Origin: Simplicispira psychrophila DSM 11588
GTDB lineage: Bacteria > Pseudomonadota > Gammaproteobacteria > Burkholderiales > Burkholderiaceae_C
Direction of reading: 5' to 3'
NCBI RefSeq assembly: GCF_000688255.1
Contig: NZ_JHYS01000013.1
Span: 1 to 64,000 of the forward strand
DNA length: 64,000 bases
The notes under the pieces were generated by a model. The model made no database searches and had not been told where the DNA came from. It was given only the letters and a program-made list of their open reading frames with translations. A program made the translations under genes and the position numbers. Position 1 is the stretch's first letter. Each line of letters begins with the position of its first letter. Below, piece after piece: positions 24,571-33,338 of this stretch.

Positions 24571-25691
24571 GCACCGCCACCCATTCTTCTGCGCACGATT
24601 TGCGCACCCCCCTGTGCGACCTGCTGGGCTGCCGCTACCCCATCGTGCAGACGGCGATGGGCTGGGTCGCCGGCTCGTCGCTGGTGGCAGCCACCACCAA
24701 CGCTGGCGGCTTTGGTTTTCTGGCCGGTGCCACCATTGCCGCCGACCGCGTGGAGAGTGAAATCGTCCGCGTGCGCGAGCTGACCGGTGACCAGCCGTTT
24801 GGCCTGAACTTTCACATGTTCCAGCCCAATGCCCAGCAGCTGCTGGACTTGGCGGTGAAGCACAAGCTGCGCGCCGTCAGCTATGGCCGTGGGCCGGACA
24901 AGAAGGTGATTGGCCGCCTGCGCGATGCCGGCATCGTCTGTATGCCGACGGTGGGCGCGCTCAAGCACGCACAAAAAGCCATCGAGATGGGCGCCAACGC
25001 CATCACTATCCAGGGCGGCGAGGGCGGCGGTCATACCGGCTCAGTGCCGACCACGGTGCTGCTGCCGCAGGTGGTCGATGCGGTGCAGGTGCCGGTGGTC
25101 GCCGCCGGTGGTTTTTACGACGGGCGCGGCTTGCTGGCGGCGCTGGCCTTTGGCGCGCAGGGCATTGCCATGGGCACGCGCTTTTTGATGACCAGCGACT
25201 CGGGCGTGCCCGAGGTGACGCTGAAACGCTACCTGGCGACGCGCGACGCCGAAAAAATCCAGATTTCGTACCTAGTGGACGGTATGCCGCAGCGCATGAT
25301 TCCCAACGAATACCTGGCCATGCTGGAGAAGGCTTCGCCCTTTAAGCGCCTGCGCATCGCCGTGAAGCTGGCCTTGCAGTGGAAGGCGCAGACCGGCATG
25401 ACCTCCAGCCACGCGCTGGGCGTGCTGTGGCAGGGCCTGCGCGAAGACCCCGGCAGCGCCGCGCAGACGGTGATGGCCGCTAATGCGCCGATGCTGTTGC
25501 AGCGCTCGATGGTCGACGGAAAGCCCGCCGAGGGCGTGATGTCCGCCGGCCAGGTGGCGGCGCTGATTGGCCAGCTTGACTCCTGCGAGCAGGTGATCTC
25601 GGGCATCGTCGACCAGGCCTGCGCGCGCTGCGCCGCACTGAATGCAATGACCACCGCGCCGCTGGCCCTGCCGGCCGCGCAAGCCGCCTGA
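24567..25691 (+). CDS. ipdC: IpdC-like flavin-dependent oxidoreductase (nitronate-monooxygenase fold)
   Basis: A 374-residue FMN-dependent TIM-barrel protein of the 2-nitropropane dioxygenase superfamily. Seen are YPIVQTAMGWVAGSSLVAATTNAGGFGFL, the phosphate-binding ITIQGGEGGGHTGSVPT and VVAAGGFYDGRGLLAALAFGAQGIAMGTRF (each is split by short gaps in homologues). In actinobacteria IpdC (Rv3553) is required for conversion of the hydroxylated indanone-CoA toward the EchA20 substrate; ScdK is the C. testosteroni counterpart. The fusion-like overlap with the upstream hydratase and the following echA20 gene support this role. True nitronate oxidation is less likely in this position. Confidence 0.87.
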   Translation: MSTATHSSAHDLRTPLCDLLGCRYPIVQTAMGWVAGSSLVAATTNAGGFGFLAGATIAADRVESEIVRVRELTGDQPFGLNFHMFQPNAQQLLDLAVKHKLRAVSYGRGPDKKVIGRLRDAGIVCMPTVGALKHAQKAIEMGANAITIQGGEGGGHTGSVPTTVLLPQVVDAVQVPVVAAGGFYDGRGLLAALAFGAQGIAMGTRFLMTSDSGVPEVTLKRYLATRDAEKIQISYLVDGMPQRMIPNEYLAMLEKASPFKRLRIAVKLALQWKAQTGMTSSHALGVLWQGLREDPGSAAQTVMAANAPMLLQRSMVDGKPAEGVMSAGQVAALIGQLDSCEQVISGIVDQACARCAALNAMTTAPLALPAAQAA

Positions 25692-25723
25692 CCACACCCG
25701 AAGACCCAACTGGTAACGCAAGC

Positions 25724-26479
25724 ATGAACTCACAATTTTCTTCCCAGGTGCACGACAACGGCGTGGCCGAAGTGGCGCTGAACCGCCCGCCGGTCAATGC
25801 CCTCAACGCCGCCGGCTGGAACGGCTTGGCCGCTGAAATTCACGCGCTGGGCGAGCGCCCCGAAGTGCGCGTCATCGTCGTGCGTGCCGAAGGCCGGGGC
25901 TTTTGCGCCGGTGTCGATATCAAAGAGCTGGCCAGCAACGACAAGCTGATTTTGGACGTCAATGCCGGCAACTACGCCACCTTCAAGGCGGTGCACTTGA
26001 ATAAGGTGCCGGTGATTGCCGCCGTGCAGGGCTTTGTGCTGGGCGGCGGCATTGGCATTTGCGGCGCCGCCGACATCGTGATTGCCGCCGACGATGCCAC
26101 CTTCGGCCTGCCCGAAGTCGATCGTGGTGCCATGGGCGGCGCAGCGCACTTGCAGCGCATGTTTGGCGTGCAAAAGACGCGCTACCTGTTCTTTACCGGC
26201 GACATGATCGGCGCGCCCGAAGCGCTGCGCCTGGGTGCCATCGAACGCGTGGTGCCACGCGAGCAGCTGCGTGACGTGGCGCTGGAGATCGCCGGCAAGA
26301 TTGCCGCCAAGAGTCCCACCATGATCCGCATCGCCAAGGAGGCGCTGACCGGCATCGAGGACGGCGACCTGGAAGCCAAATACCGCTGGGAGCAAGGGTT
26401 TACCCTGCAGGCTTATATGAGCCCGGACTCTGGCGAAACCCGCAGCGCTTTTGTCGAAAAGCGCGACGCCAAGTTCTGA
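25724..26479 (+). CDS. echA20: EchA20-like ring-D-opening hydrolase
   Basis: A 251-residue crotonase-fold protein. In Mycobacterium EchA20 hydrolyses a ring ketone of HIEC-CoA, opening ring D. The match to recalled EchA20 is strong: VILRAEGRGFNAGVDIKEM there, VVRAEGRGFCAGVDIKEL here; DATFGLPEVxRGAxGxAxHL; RRLFFT against RYLFFT; and YRMEQGFT against YRWEQGFT. The oxyanion-hole glycines are in GFVLGGGIGICGAADIV. The closest naming in C. testosteroni is ScdY. The gene is fifth in the operon after tesB, 32 bases after ipdC. Confidence 0.9.
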   Translation: MNSQFSSQVHDNGVAEVALNRPPVNALNAAGWNGLAAEIHALGERPEVRVIVVRAEGRGFCAGVDIKELASNDKLILDVNAGNYATFKAVHLNKVPVIAAVQGFVLGGGIGICGAADIVIAADDATFGLPEVDRGAMGGAAHLQRMFGVQKTRYLFFTGDMIGAPEALRLGAIERVVPREQLRDVALEIAGKIAAKSPTMIRIAKEALTGIEDGDLEAKYRWEQGFTLQAYMSPDSGETRSAFVEKRDAKF

Positions 26480-26495
26480 ACCCGAGGACACCCCC

Positions 26496-27650
26496 ATGGA
26501 CTTGAATTACACCCCTGCGCAACAGGCTTTCCGGGTCGAAGTGCGCGACTGGCTGCACAGCCATGTGCCGAGCGAAAAATTTGCCAGCTACGACACGCGC
26601 GAAGGCTTTGAGCAGCACCGCCGCTGGGAAGCCGTGCTGGCCGAAGGCGGCTGGAGCAGCGTCACCTGGCCCAAGGATTTAGGTGGGCGCGGCTGCGACC
26701 TGATCGACTGGCTGATTTTTGAAGAAGAGTACGCCGCAGCGAATGCGCCGTTTCGCGTCAACCAGAACGGCATCTTGCTGCTCGGCCCGACGCTGATGGA
26801 GTTTGGTACGCCCGAACAAAAAGCCAGGTTCCTGCCGCGCATGGCGCGCTGTGACGACATGTGGGCGCAGGGCTGGAGCGAGCCGAACGCCGGCTCGGAC
26901 ATGGCCGCCATCAGCAGCCGCGCCATCCGCGACGGCGACCACTACGTGCTGACGGGCCAAAAAACCTGGTCCACCCGCGCGCTGTTTGCCAACTGGCTGT
27001 TTGGCCTGTTTCGCAGCGACCCCAACTCCAGCCGCCACCATGGCCTGAGCTACATGCTGGTGCCGCTCGATACCCCCGGCATCACCATCCGCCCGATCCA
27101 GGCGCTGAACGGCAAGCAGGCGTTTGCCGAGGTCTTCTTTGACGATGTGCGCGTGCCGGTGGAGAACCTGCTGGGCGACGAAGGCCAGGGCTGGAACGTG
27201 GCCATGGCCACCGCCGGCTTTGAGCGCGGCTTGCTGCTGCGCTCGCCGGCGCGCTACCAGCGCACGGCACAAAAACTGCTGGCGCTGTACCGCAAGCACC
27301 AGGCCAGCGCCGACCGCGACCCGTCGATCCGCGAAGCGGTAGTGCGCGCCTGGATGGGCGCCGAGGCCTACAACCTGGCCTCGTACCACACGGTCAGCCG
27401 GGTGCAACACGGCGCGCGCATTGGCGCCGAGGCCAGCACCAACAAGATTTTCTGGTCGGAGCTGGACTTGGACATGCACGAGACCGCCATGCGCATCCTG
27501 GGTCCGCGCGCCGAACTGTGCGACGACCCCGAGACGCACGACTGGCTCGAAGGATTCCTGTTTGCCCAGGCCGGCTCGATCTACGCTGGCAGCAACGAGA
27601 TCCAGCGCAACATCATTGCCGAGCGGATGCTCGGTTTGCCCAAGTACTGA
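26496..27650 (+). CDS. Acyl-CoA dehydrogenase, subunit of heteromeric pair 1 (IpdE-like)
   Basis: A 384-residue FAD acyl-CoA dehydrogenase. It has DLNYTPAQQAFRVEVRDWL at the N-terminus, the FAD/substrate motif QGWSEPNAGSDMAAI, TGQKTWSTRA, and the C-terminal AGSIYAGSNEIQRNIIAERMLG, so the flavin-binding half of the active site looks intact. It is 12 bases from a shorter dehydrogenase (27663), a pairing typical of the alpha2beta2 steroid dehydrogenases (FadE-type, IpdE1-IpdE2). ATG 26496 has CGAGGA upstream. A likely reaction is dehydrogenation of 5-OH-HIC-CoA or a related indanone thioester (context). Confidence 0.88.
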   Translation: MDLNYTPAQQAFRVEVRDWLHSHVPSEKFASYDTREGFEQHRRWEAVLAEGGWSSVTWPKDLGGRGCDLIDWLIFEEEYAAANAPFRVNQNGILLLGPTLMEFGTPEQKARFLPRMARCDDMWAQGWSEPNAGSDMAAISSRAIRDGDHYVLTGQKTWSTRALFANWLFGLFRSDPNSSRHHGLSYMLVPLDTPGITIRPIQALNGKQAFAEVFFDDVRVPVENLLGDEGQGWNVAMATAGFERGLLLRSPARYQRTAQKLLALYRKHQASADRDPSIREAVVRAWMGAEAYNLASYHTVSRVQHGARIGAEASTNKIFWSELDLDMHETAMRILGPRAELCDDPETHDWLEGFLFAQAGSIYAGSNEIQRNIIAERMLGLPKY

Positions 27651-27662
27651 ACGAGGCCGACC

Positions 27663-28739
27663 ATGGATTTCACTTTCAATGAAGACCAGCAAGCGCTGCG
27701 TGACTCGGTCAGCCGCTTCCTGATGGTCGAGGCCGCGCCTGAAAAAATGCGCGAGATCTGGCAGACCGACGTCGGTCGCTCGTCCGAACTGCGCGCCAAA
27801 CTGGCCGAGCAGGGGCTGACCGCGCTGTCGGTGCCCGAGGCCGACGGCGGTTTGGGCATGGGCGATGTCGACTGGTCGCTGATGACGCAGGAGCTGGGTT
27901 ACTTCGGCATTCCCGACTCGCTGGCCGACACCGCCTACCTGGCCACTGGCCTCCTGGTGGCGCTGCCCGAGGATCACCCGGTGCGCAACACCTGGCTGGC
28001 GCGCATTGCCGACGGCAGCGCCCGTATAGCGCTGGGTCATCCGGTCAACCCCTGGGTGGCCGATGCCCACCTGGCCGACCTGCTGCTGCTGGCGCACCCC
28101 TGCGACGGCGGCACCGAGTGGCACGCGCTGGCGCCCGCACAGGTGCAGGTCACGCCGTGCGCCAGTATCGACGCCTCGCGCCGGCTGGCCACCGTGGTCT
28201 GGACGCCATCGCCGGCCACGCGCATTGCCGATGCGGCTGCGGGCCAGGTGCTGGCCGATGCACTGGTGAACCGGGGCGCGCTGAATGTGTCGGGCCAACT
28301 GATCGGTCTGGCGCAGCGCATGTTGGACTTGACGGTCGATTACGCCGCACAGCGCAAGCAGTTTGGCAAGCCGATTGGCGCTTTCCAGGCGGTCAAGCAC
28401 CACCTGGCCGATGTCGTCACCAAGATTGAATTTGCCAAGCCGGTGCTGTACCGCGCCGCCAGTGCGCTGGCCAGCCAGGCGCCGGATGCCGCGGTGCGCG
28501 TCTCGCACGCCAAGCTGGTCTGCGCCGACGCCGGCTGGTTTTCGGCGCGCAAGGGCATCCAGGTGCATGGCGCCATGGGCTACACCTGGGAAGTCGATTT
28601 GCAGATGTTCATGAAGCGCGCCTGGGTGCTGGACGCCACCTGGGGTGACCGCGCTTTCCATAAAGAACGCCTGTTTGAGGCGCTGCTGCACGACAGCAGC
28701 CTGCTCGGCCCCGGCGCCACTTTCCACACCCCTTCCTGA
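27663..28739 (+). CDS. Acyl-CoA dehydrogenase, partner subunit of pair 1
   Basis: A 358-residue acyl-CoA dehydrogenase-family protein. N-terminal helical domain MDFTFNEDQQALRDSVSRFL; the middle beta-domain is reduced and lacks the usual SEPxAGSD motif; the C-terminal helical domain has AAQRKQFGKPIGAFQAVKHHLAD and KGIQVHGAMGYTWEVDLQMFMKR. Such short partners combine with a complete dehydrogenase to form heterotetramers with split FAD/active sites. It starts 12 bases after gene 26496. It is not expected to be active alone. Confidence 0.87.
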   Translation: MDFTFNEDQQALRDSVSRFLMVEAAPEKMREIWQTDVGRSSELRAKLAEQGLTALSVPEADGGLGMGDVDWSLMTQELGYFGIPDSLADTAYLATGLLVALPEDHPVRNTWLARIADGSARIALGHPVNPWVADAHLADLLLLAHPCDGGTEWHALAPAQVQVTPCASIDASRRLATVVWTPSPATRIADAAAGQVLADALVNRGALNVSGQLIGLAQRMLDLTVDYAAQRKQFGKPIGAFQAVKHHLADVVTKIEFAKPVLYRAASALASQAPDAAVRVSHAKLVCADAGWFSARKGIQVHGAMGYTWEVDLQMFMKRAWVLDATWGDRAFHKERLFEALLHDSSLLGPGATFHTPS

Positions 28740-28755
28740 TTTGGAGACCCCTGCC

Positions 28756-29907
28756 ATGGCAGAAGCTTTTATTGTTGACGCGCTGCGCTCGCCCACTGGC
28801 AAGCGCAACGGCTCCTTGGCCGCCGTCCACGGCGCTGACCTGGGTGCCCACGTGATCAAAGCACTGGTCGAGCGCAACGGCGTGCCGGCCGAGGACTACG
28901 ACGACGTGATTTTTGGTTGTGTGGACACCATCGGCTCGCTGGCCGGTGACATTGCCCGCACCTCGTGGCTGGCCGCCGGTATGCCGCTGCACGTGCCCGG
29001 CACCACCATCGACCGCCAGTGCGGTTCGTCGCAGCAGGCGGTGCATTTCGCCGCCCAGGCGGTGATGAGCGGCACGCAAGACGTGGTGCTGGCCGGTGGT
29101 GTGCAGACCATGAGCGCCATCCCGATCAGCTCGGCCATGCTGGCCGGACAGCCCTTGGGTTTCACCACGCCGTTTGCCGAAAGCAAGGGCTGGCAGGCAC
29201 GCTTTGGCGATGCCCCCGTCAACCAGTTTTATGCCGCGCAGCGCATTGCCGACCACTGGGGTTTGTCGCGCGCCGACATGGAAGTGTTTGCCAAAGAAAG
29301 CCACGACCGCGCCCTGCGCGCCATCGCTGAAGGCCGTTTTGACCGCGAGATCGTGCCGTTCGGCGACTTCCGCATGGACGAGACCGCGCGCTCCAGCACG
29401 CTGGAAAAGTTGGCCACGTTGCAGCCGGTCGATCCGACCTATCCAAAAATTACCGCTGCGGTGTCCAGCTCGACTTGCGACGCCGCGGCTGCGGTGCTGG
29501 TGGTGTCCGAAGCGGCACTGAAGCGCTACCACCTGACGCCGCGCGCCCGCATCCACCACATCAGCGTGCGTGCGGACGACCCGATCTGGCACCTGACGGC
29601 GCCGATTGCCGCCACCGAGTACGCGCTGAAGCGCGCCGGCATGAAGCTCGATGACATCGACCTGGTCGAAATCAACGAAGCCTTCGCTTCGGTGGTGATG
29701 GCGTGGTTGAAAGAAACCCGCTACCCGCACGAGCGCACCAACGTCAACGGCGGCGCGATGGCGCTCGGCCATCCGCTGGGCGCTTCGGGCGTCAAGCTGA
29801 TGACCACGCTGTTGCACGAACTCGAACGCACCGGTGGTCGCTATGGCCTGCAAACCATGTGCGAAGGCGGTGGCCAAGCCAACGTGACCATTATTGAAAG
29901 AATCTAA
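28756..29907 (+). CDS. Thiolase (FadA6-like acetyl-CoA acetyltransferase)
   Basis: A 383-residue thiolase. The nucleophile is Cys89 ([13 protein letters not shown]). Other active-site motifs are NEAFASVV, the His in [14 protein letters not shown], and the second Cys in [12 protein letters not shown]. It would cleave a beta-ketoacyl-CoA formed after the C/D rings are opened, as FadA6 does in actinobacteria and ScdF in C. testosteroni. It lies between the acyl-CoA dehydrogenase pair and an SDR, consistent with the last beta-oxidation step. The start at 28756 is preferred to an upstream in-frame ATG inside the preceding gene. Confidence 0.9.
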   Translation: MAEAFIVDALRSPTGKRNGSLAAVHGADLGAHVIKALVERNGVPAEDYDDVIFGCVDTIGSLAGDIARTSWLAAGMPLHVPGTTIDRQCGSSQQAVHFAAQAVMSGTQDVVLAGGVQTMSAIPISSAMLAGQPLGFTTPFAESKGWQARFGDAPVNQFYAAQRIADHWGLSRADMEVFAKESHDRALRAIAEGRFDREIVPFGDFRMDETARSSTLEKLATLQPVDPTYPKITAAVSSSTCDAAAAVLVVSEAALKRYHLTPRARIHHISVRADDPIWHLTAPIAATEYALKRAGMKLDDIDLVEINEAFASVVMAWLKETRYPHERTNVNGGAMALGHPLGASGVKLMTTLLHELERTGGRYGLQTMCEGGGQANVTIIERI

Positions 29908-29911
29908 AACC

Positions 29912-30790
29912 ATGGCTATTTGTAACCACCGTACTGTCATCATCACCGGCGCTGGCGGTGGCTTGGGCCGCGCTTATGCGCTGGCGTTTGCCGCTGAAGG
30001 CGCCAATGTGCTGGTCAACGACATCCGTCTGGACGCCGCCGAAGCGGTGGTGGCCGAAGTCGCCGCTGCCGGCGGCAAGGCCATTGCCAACAACGGCGAC
30101 ATCACTACCATGGCTGGCGCGCAAGCCATCATCGATGCCGCCGTGGCCGCGTTTGGTGAAGTGCATGTGCTGGTCAACAACGCCGGCGTGTTGCGTGACC
30201 GCATGTTCGTCAGCCTGAGCGAAGACGACTGGGACCAAGTGATGCGCGTGCACCTGAAGGGCCACTTTTGCCTGGCGAATCTGCTGGGCAAGCGCTGGCG
30301 CGATGCCGCCAAAGCCGGCAACACAATCGACGCGCGCATCATCAACACCAGCTCCGGCGCGGGTTTGCAAGGTTCGGTGGGCCAGTCGAATTACTCGGCG
30401 GCTAAGGGTGGTATTGCCGCGCTGACGCTGGTGCAGGCCGCTGAAATGGCGCGCTACGGCGTCACCGCCAACGCACTGGCCCCGGCGGCACGCACGGCGA
30501 TGACCGAAGCCGGTATGCCCGACATGGTCAAGGCACCCAGTGACGGCAGTTTTGACGGCTGGGCGGCCGAGAACGTCGCGCCGCTGGTGGTCTGGTTGGG
30601 CAGCAGCCAATCGGCGCATGTCACCGGAAAAATGTTTGAAAGCCAAGGCGGCCGCATTTCCATTGGCGACGGCTGGCGCACCGACGCGACGCGCGACAAG
30701 GGCGCACGCTGGGACGTGGCCGAACTCGGTCCGGTGATTGACGCGCTGCTGGCAGAAGCCGTGCCGGCGCAAAAGGTCTGGGGCAGCTGA
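29912..30790 (+). CDS. SDR family 3-hydroxyacyl-CoA dehydrogenase-like
   Basis: A 292-residue SDR of the HSD17B4-like branch. It has VIITGAGGGLGRAYALAFAA, NDIRLDAAEAVVAEV with an Asp typical of NAD preference, NNAGVLRDRMF (diagnostic for this branch), a Ser in NTSSGAGLQG, and Tyr-x3-Lys in YSAAK. It is the last gene of the tesB operon, four bases after the thiolase. The expected role is oxidation of a beta-hydroxyacyl-CoA intermediate. The downstream region carries a copy of the dispersed repeat and no clear terminator. Confidence 0.85.
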   Translation: MAICNHRTVIITGAGGGLGRAYALAFAAEGANVLVNDIRLDAAEAVVAEVAAAGGKAIANNGDITTMAGAQAIIDAAVAAFGEVHVLVNNAGVLRDRMFVSLSEDDWDQVMRVHLKGHFCLANLLGKRWRDAAKAGNTIDARIINTSSGAGLQGSVGQSNYSAAKGGIAALTLVQAAEMARYGVTANALAPAARTAMTEAGMPDMVKAPSDGSFDGWAAENVAPLVVWLGSSQSAHVTGKMFESQGGRISIGDGWRTDATRDKGARWDVAELGPVIDALLAEAVPAQKVWGS

Positions 30791-30825
30791 TGGCTGGCAG
30801 GCGGTGCGTTGGTGAGTTATTGTGA

Positions 30826-30885
30826 TATTAAAACAATAGCTGTTAGCGCACGTATCTAAAGGGCTAGAAGCCTATTTGATGCATA
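30826..30885 (+). repeat. Dispersed palindromic repeat, copy 5
   Basis: Contains AATAGCTGTTAGCGCACGTA then TCTAAAGGGCTAGAAGCCTA. It lies between the tesB operon and the second acyl-CoA dehydrogenase pair. Confidence 0.78.
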
Positions 30886-30912
30886 TTTTTGCTCTTTTGG
30901 ATGGACACCCGT

Positions 30913-32058
30913 ATGGATCTTTCTCTCAGCGACGAGCAGCAGCAAATTGCCGACAGTGCTGCCATTTTTCTGCAAGAAGCCAGCACCAGCGCCGCCGTGC
31001 GCGCCACCTGCGAAGGCGCTAGCGGCATTGACGACAAGCTTTGGCAAGGCATCGCCGAGCTGGGTTGGTGCGGCGTGCACCTGCCTGAATCGGTGAATGG
31101 TTTGGGCTTGGGCGTGGTCGAACTGGTGCTGCTGCAAGAGCAGCTAGGGCGCCACTTGGCCTGCGTGCCGTTTTTTGACAGCGTGGCGCTGGCATCGACC
31201 GCATTGCGCGAACTGCCCGATAGCGCTTTGGCGCAGCAGTGGCTCGAGTCTTTGGCCAGCGGCGAGAAAAAAGCCGCGTTGGCTTTGGGCACCGAGTGGG
31301 TCTTTGCCACCGCCCGCGCACAACGTACGGCCAGCGGCTGGACGTTGGATGGCGCATGGCCGCAAGTCGGCTCCGCCGCGATGGCCGATGTGCTGCTGTT
31401 GCCGGCGCAGGACGACGCCGGGCACAGCGTGTTGCTCCTCGTGCCGGCGGACGCCGCTGGCGTGCAAGTCACGGCCCTGACCACGTTGGACACCACGCGC
31501 CGGATAGCCGCTGTGCAGTGCAGCGCGGTCACGCTGCCGGCAGAAAACTGCATTGGTCAAGGCGCGGCGCTGGACGCAGTGCTGGCGCGCACGCTGCACA
31601 TCGGCGCGATGGCGCTGGCAGCCGAGCAAGTCGGCGCCGCGCAGCAGTGTTTGGATTTGACGCTGGCGTTTACCGCCCAGCGTGTGCAGTTTGACCGGGC
31701 GATTGCCGGTTTCCAAGCCGTCAAACACCGCTGTGCGCAGATGTTGGTGGTGCTGGAGAGCGCCCGCTCCGCCGTCTATGGCGCGGCCTGCATGGCCGAT
31801 ACCGGGCCGGCTGCGGCGACGCTGCTGTTCTACGCCGCGCAAGCACGCGTCGCCGCTACCGAAGCGGCGCAGTTTTGCGCCCGTGAAGCGCTGCACCTGC
31901 ACGGCGGCGTCGGCTTTACCTGGGAGTACGACCCGCACCTGTACCTGCGCCGTGCGCAAGCTTCCAGCCAGCGGCTGGGCGCGCCCGCGTGGTGGCTGGA
32001 GCAGGTGGCACAACAACTGCTCAACACGTCCAAGGACACGCCCAAGGAGGCCGTATGA
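30913..32058 (+). CDS. Acyl-CoA dehydrogenase, short subunit of pair 2
   Basis: A 381-residue acyl-CoA dehydrogenase-family protein with MDLSLSDEQQQIADSAAIFL at the N-terminus, a poor middle FAD motif, and ALTLDTTRRIA-type and FTAQRVQFDRAIAGFQAVKHR segments, then CAREALHLHGGVGFTWEYDPHLYLRRAQ. The start is placed at 30913 because GGATGG lies eight bases before it; ATG 30901 lacks a ribosome site. It overlaps the next gene by four bases (GTATGA), so the pair is translated together as a predicted heteromer. A side-chain or C/D-ring CoA ester is the likely substrate. Confidence 0.87.
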   Translation: MDLSLSDEQQQIADSAAIFLQEASTSAAVRATCEGASGIDDKLWQGIAELGWCGVHLPESVNGLGLGVVELVLLQEQLGRHLACVPFFDSVALASTALRELPDSALAQQWLESLASGEKKAALALGTEWVFATARAQRTASGWTLDGAWPQVGSAAMADVLLLPAQDDAGHSVLLLVPADAAGVQVTALTTLDTTRRIAAVQCSAVTLPAENCIGQGAALDAVLARTLHIGAMALAAEQVGAAQQCLDLTLAFTAQRVQFDRAIAGFQAVKHRCAQMLVVLESARSAVYGAACMADTGPAAATLLFYAAQARVAATEAAQFCAREALHLHGGVGFTWEYDPHLYLRRAQASSQRLGAPAWWLEQVAQQLLNTSKDTPKEAV

Positions 32059-33218
32059 ACCTGCAAGAAACCGAGGTAGAAAAAGCCTTTCGCACCAGCG
32101 TGCGCGCGTGGATGGCCGCCAACCTGTGCGGCGAGTTTGAGCCGCTGCGTAACGCCGGCGGCCTAGGCTCGCCCGGCTACGAACCCGCGCTGGCCAAGCG
32201 CTGGGAGCAGCACTTGGCCCAAGGCGGCTGGACGGGATTGGGCTGGCCGCGGGCGCACGGCGGGCGTGAGTTGCCGCTGGCGCAGCAGGTAATTTTTCAC
32301 GAGGAATACGCGCGCTGCGGCGGCCCGAGGCGCTTGGGCCACATTGGTGAGACGCTGCTGGCACCGACGTTGATGGCGCACGGCTCGTCCGAACTGCAAG
32401 CGCGGTTTTTGCCCGGCATCTTGGCTGGCGAAACCTATTGGGCGCAGGGCTATTCCGAGCCGGGCGCCGGCTCCGACCTGGCGGCGGTGCGCACCCGTGC
32501 GCGCATCGATCCCGAGACGGGTGAATGGGTGATCGACGGCCAGAAGGTCTGGACGTCGTGGGCGCAAGAGTCGGACTGGATTTTTGTGCTGGCGCGCAGC
32601 GAGGCCGGCTCGGTGCGCCACAAGGGGCTGGTGCTGCTGCTGGTGCCGCTGCGCCAAGCCGGGGTGACGATTCGGCCGATCCGCCAGATCACCGGCGACT
32701 CGGAATTCAACGAGGTGTTTTTGGACGGTGCCCGCACCGAAGGGACTTTGAGCCTGGGCGCGCCGGGGCAGGGCTGGGCCGTCGCCATGTACCTGCTCGG
32801 CTGCGAGCGCGGCGCCTCGACGCTGGGCCAGCAGGCGCATTTCAAAAGCGAGCTGGAGCAGCTCATCACCGTCGCCCAACGCAATGGTGCCGTGCACGAC
32901 CCGCTGCTGCGCCAGCGTCTGGCGCACGCCGCGCTGGGTTTGGAGACACTGCGCAGCCACGCGCTGCGCACGTCGGGTGATGGTGCGCCGCCGCGCGCCG
33001 CCAGCATCAGCAAATACGTCTGGTCGAACTGGCGCCGTGCGCTGGGCGAGCTGGCCATGGATGTGTTGGGGAGGGAGGCCGACATTGATGCGGGTGACCC
33101 GCTGCACCGCACATTGCAGCATCTCTGGCTGGAAAGCCGCTCCGACACCCTCTATGCTGGTAGCAACGAAATTCAACTCAACATGATGGCGGAGCGCGCA
33201 TTGCAAATGCCGCGTTAA
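32055..33218 (+). CDS. Acyl-CoA dehydrogenase, catalytic subunit of pair 2
   Basis: A 387-residue FAD acyl-CoA dehydrogenase with WAQGYSEPGAGSDLAAV, IDGQKVWTSWA, ITGDSEFNEVFLDGAR and the C-terminal LWLESRSDTLYAGSNEIQLNMMAERALQMPR. It resembles the complete subunit of pair 1 (26496), but here the short subunit comes first. An AAGGAGG ribosome site is inside the previous gene. The unit is followed by a hairpin at 33246-33296, so pair 2 may be its own transcription unit. Confidence 0.88.
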   Translation: MNLQETEVEKAFRTSVRAWMAANLCGEFEPLRNAGGLGSPGYEPALAKRWEQHLAQGGWTGLGWPRAHGGRELPLAQQVIFHEEYARCGGPRRLGHIGETLLAPTLMAHGSSELQARFLPGILAGETYWAQGYSEPGAGSDLAAVRTRARIDPETGEWVIDGQKVWTSWAQESDWIFVLARSEAGSVRHKGLVLLLVPLRQAGVTIRPIRQITGDSEFNEVFLDGARTEGTLSLGAPGQGWAVAMYLLGCERGASTLGQQAHFKSELEQLITVAQRNGAVHDPLLRQRLAHAALGLETLRSHALRTSGDGAPPRAASISKYVWSNWRRALGELAMDVLGREADIDAGDPLHRTLQHLWLESRSDTLYAGSNEIQLNMMAERALQMPR

Positions 33219-33245
33219 AAAGCCCATTTTTTAGCACGCTCTTTA

Positions 33246-33296
33246 CAGGCCCGCCCGGCTCATCGTCCATGCAGACGATGCCGCTTGGCGGGCCTG
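33246..33296 (+). terminator. Long GC stem-loop after pair 2, enclosing operator-like site H
   Basis: The arms CAGGCCCGCC (33246-33255) and GGCGGGCCTG (33287-33296) are fully complementary and enclose the 20-bp palindrome at 33261-33280. There is no long T run. The same outer arms occur at 51997-52029. It could end upstream transcription and present the operator at once. Confidence 0.6.
33261..33280 (+). promoter_or_regulatory. Candidate operator site H, perfect palindrome
   Basis: Reads CATCGTC-CATGCA-GACGATG. The arms are perfectly complementary and it ends 58 bases before the ipdF start at 33339. Confidence 0.65.
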
Positions 33297-33338
33297 CTTG
33301 CACCATGGGGCTGTCTTACTTTGATGGATGTTGACCCC

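Noticed and set aside
24567-25691. Nitronate monooxygenase as the function of the ipdC-like gene
   Set aside because: The fold is that of the family, but the position between a hydratase and echA20 fits IpdC better.
26679-28877. A 732-codon open frame on the minus strand opposite the acyl-CoA dehydrogenase pair
   Set aside because: It is antisense to two clear acyl-CoA dehydrogenases, has no recognisable domain, and is the low-stop shadow expected in GC-rich DNA. The same holds for long antisense frames at 18682-20394, 34105-35868, 49798-51708 and 59425-61374.
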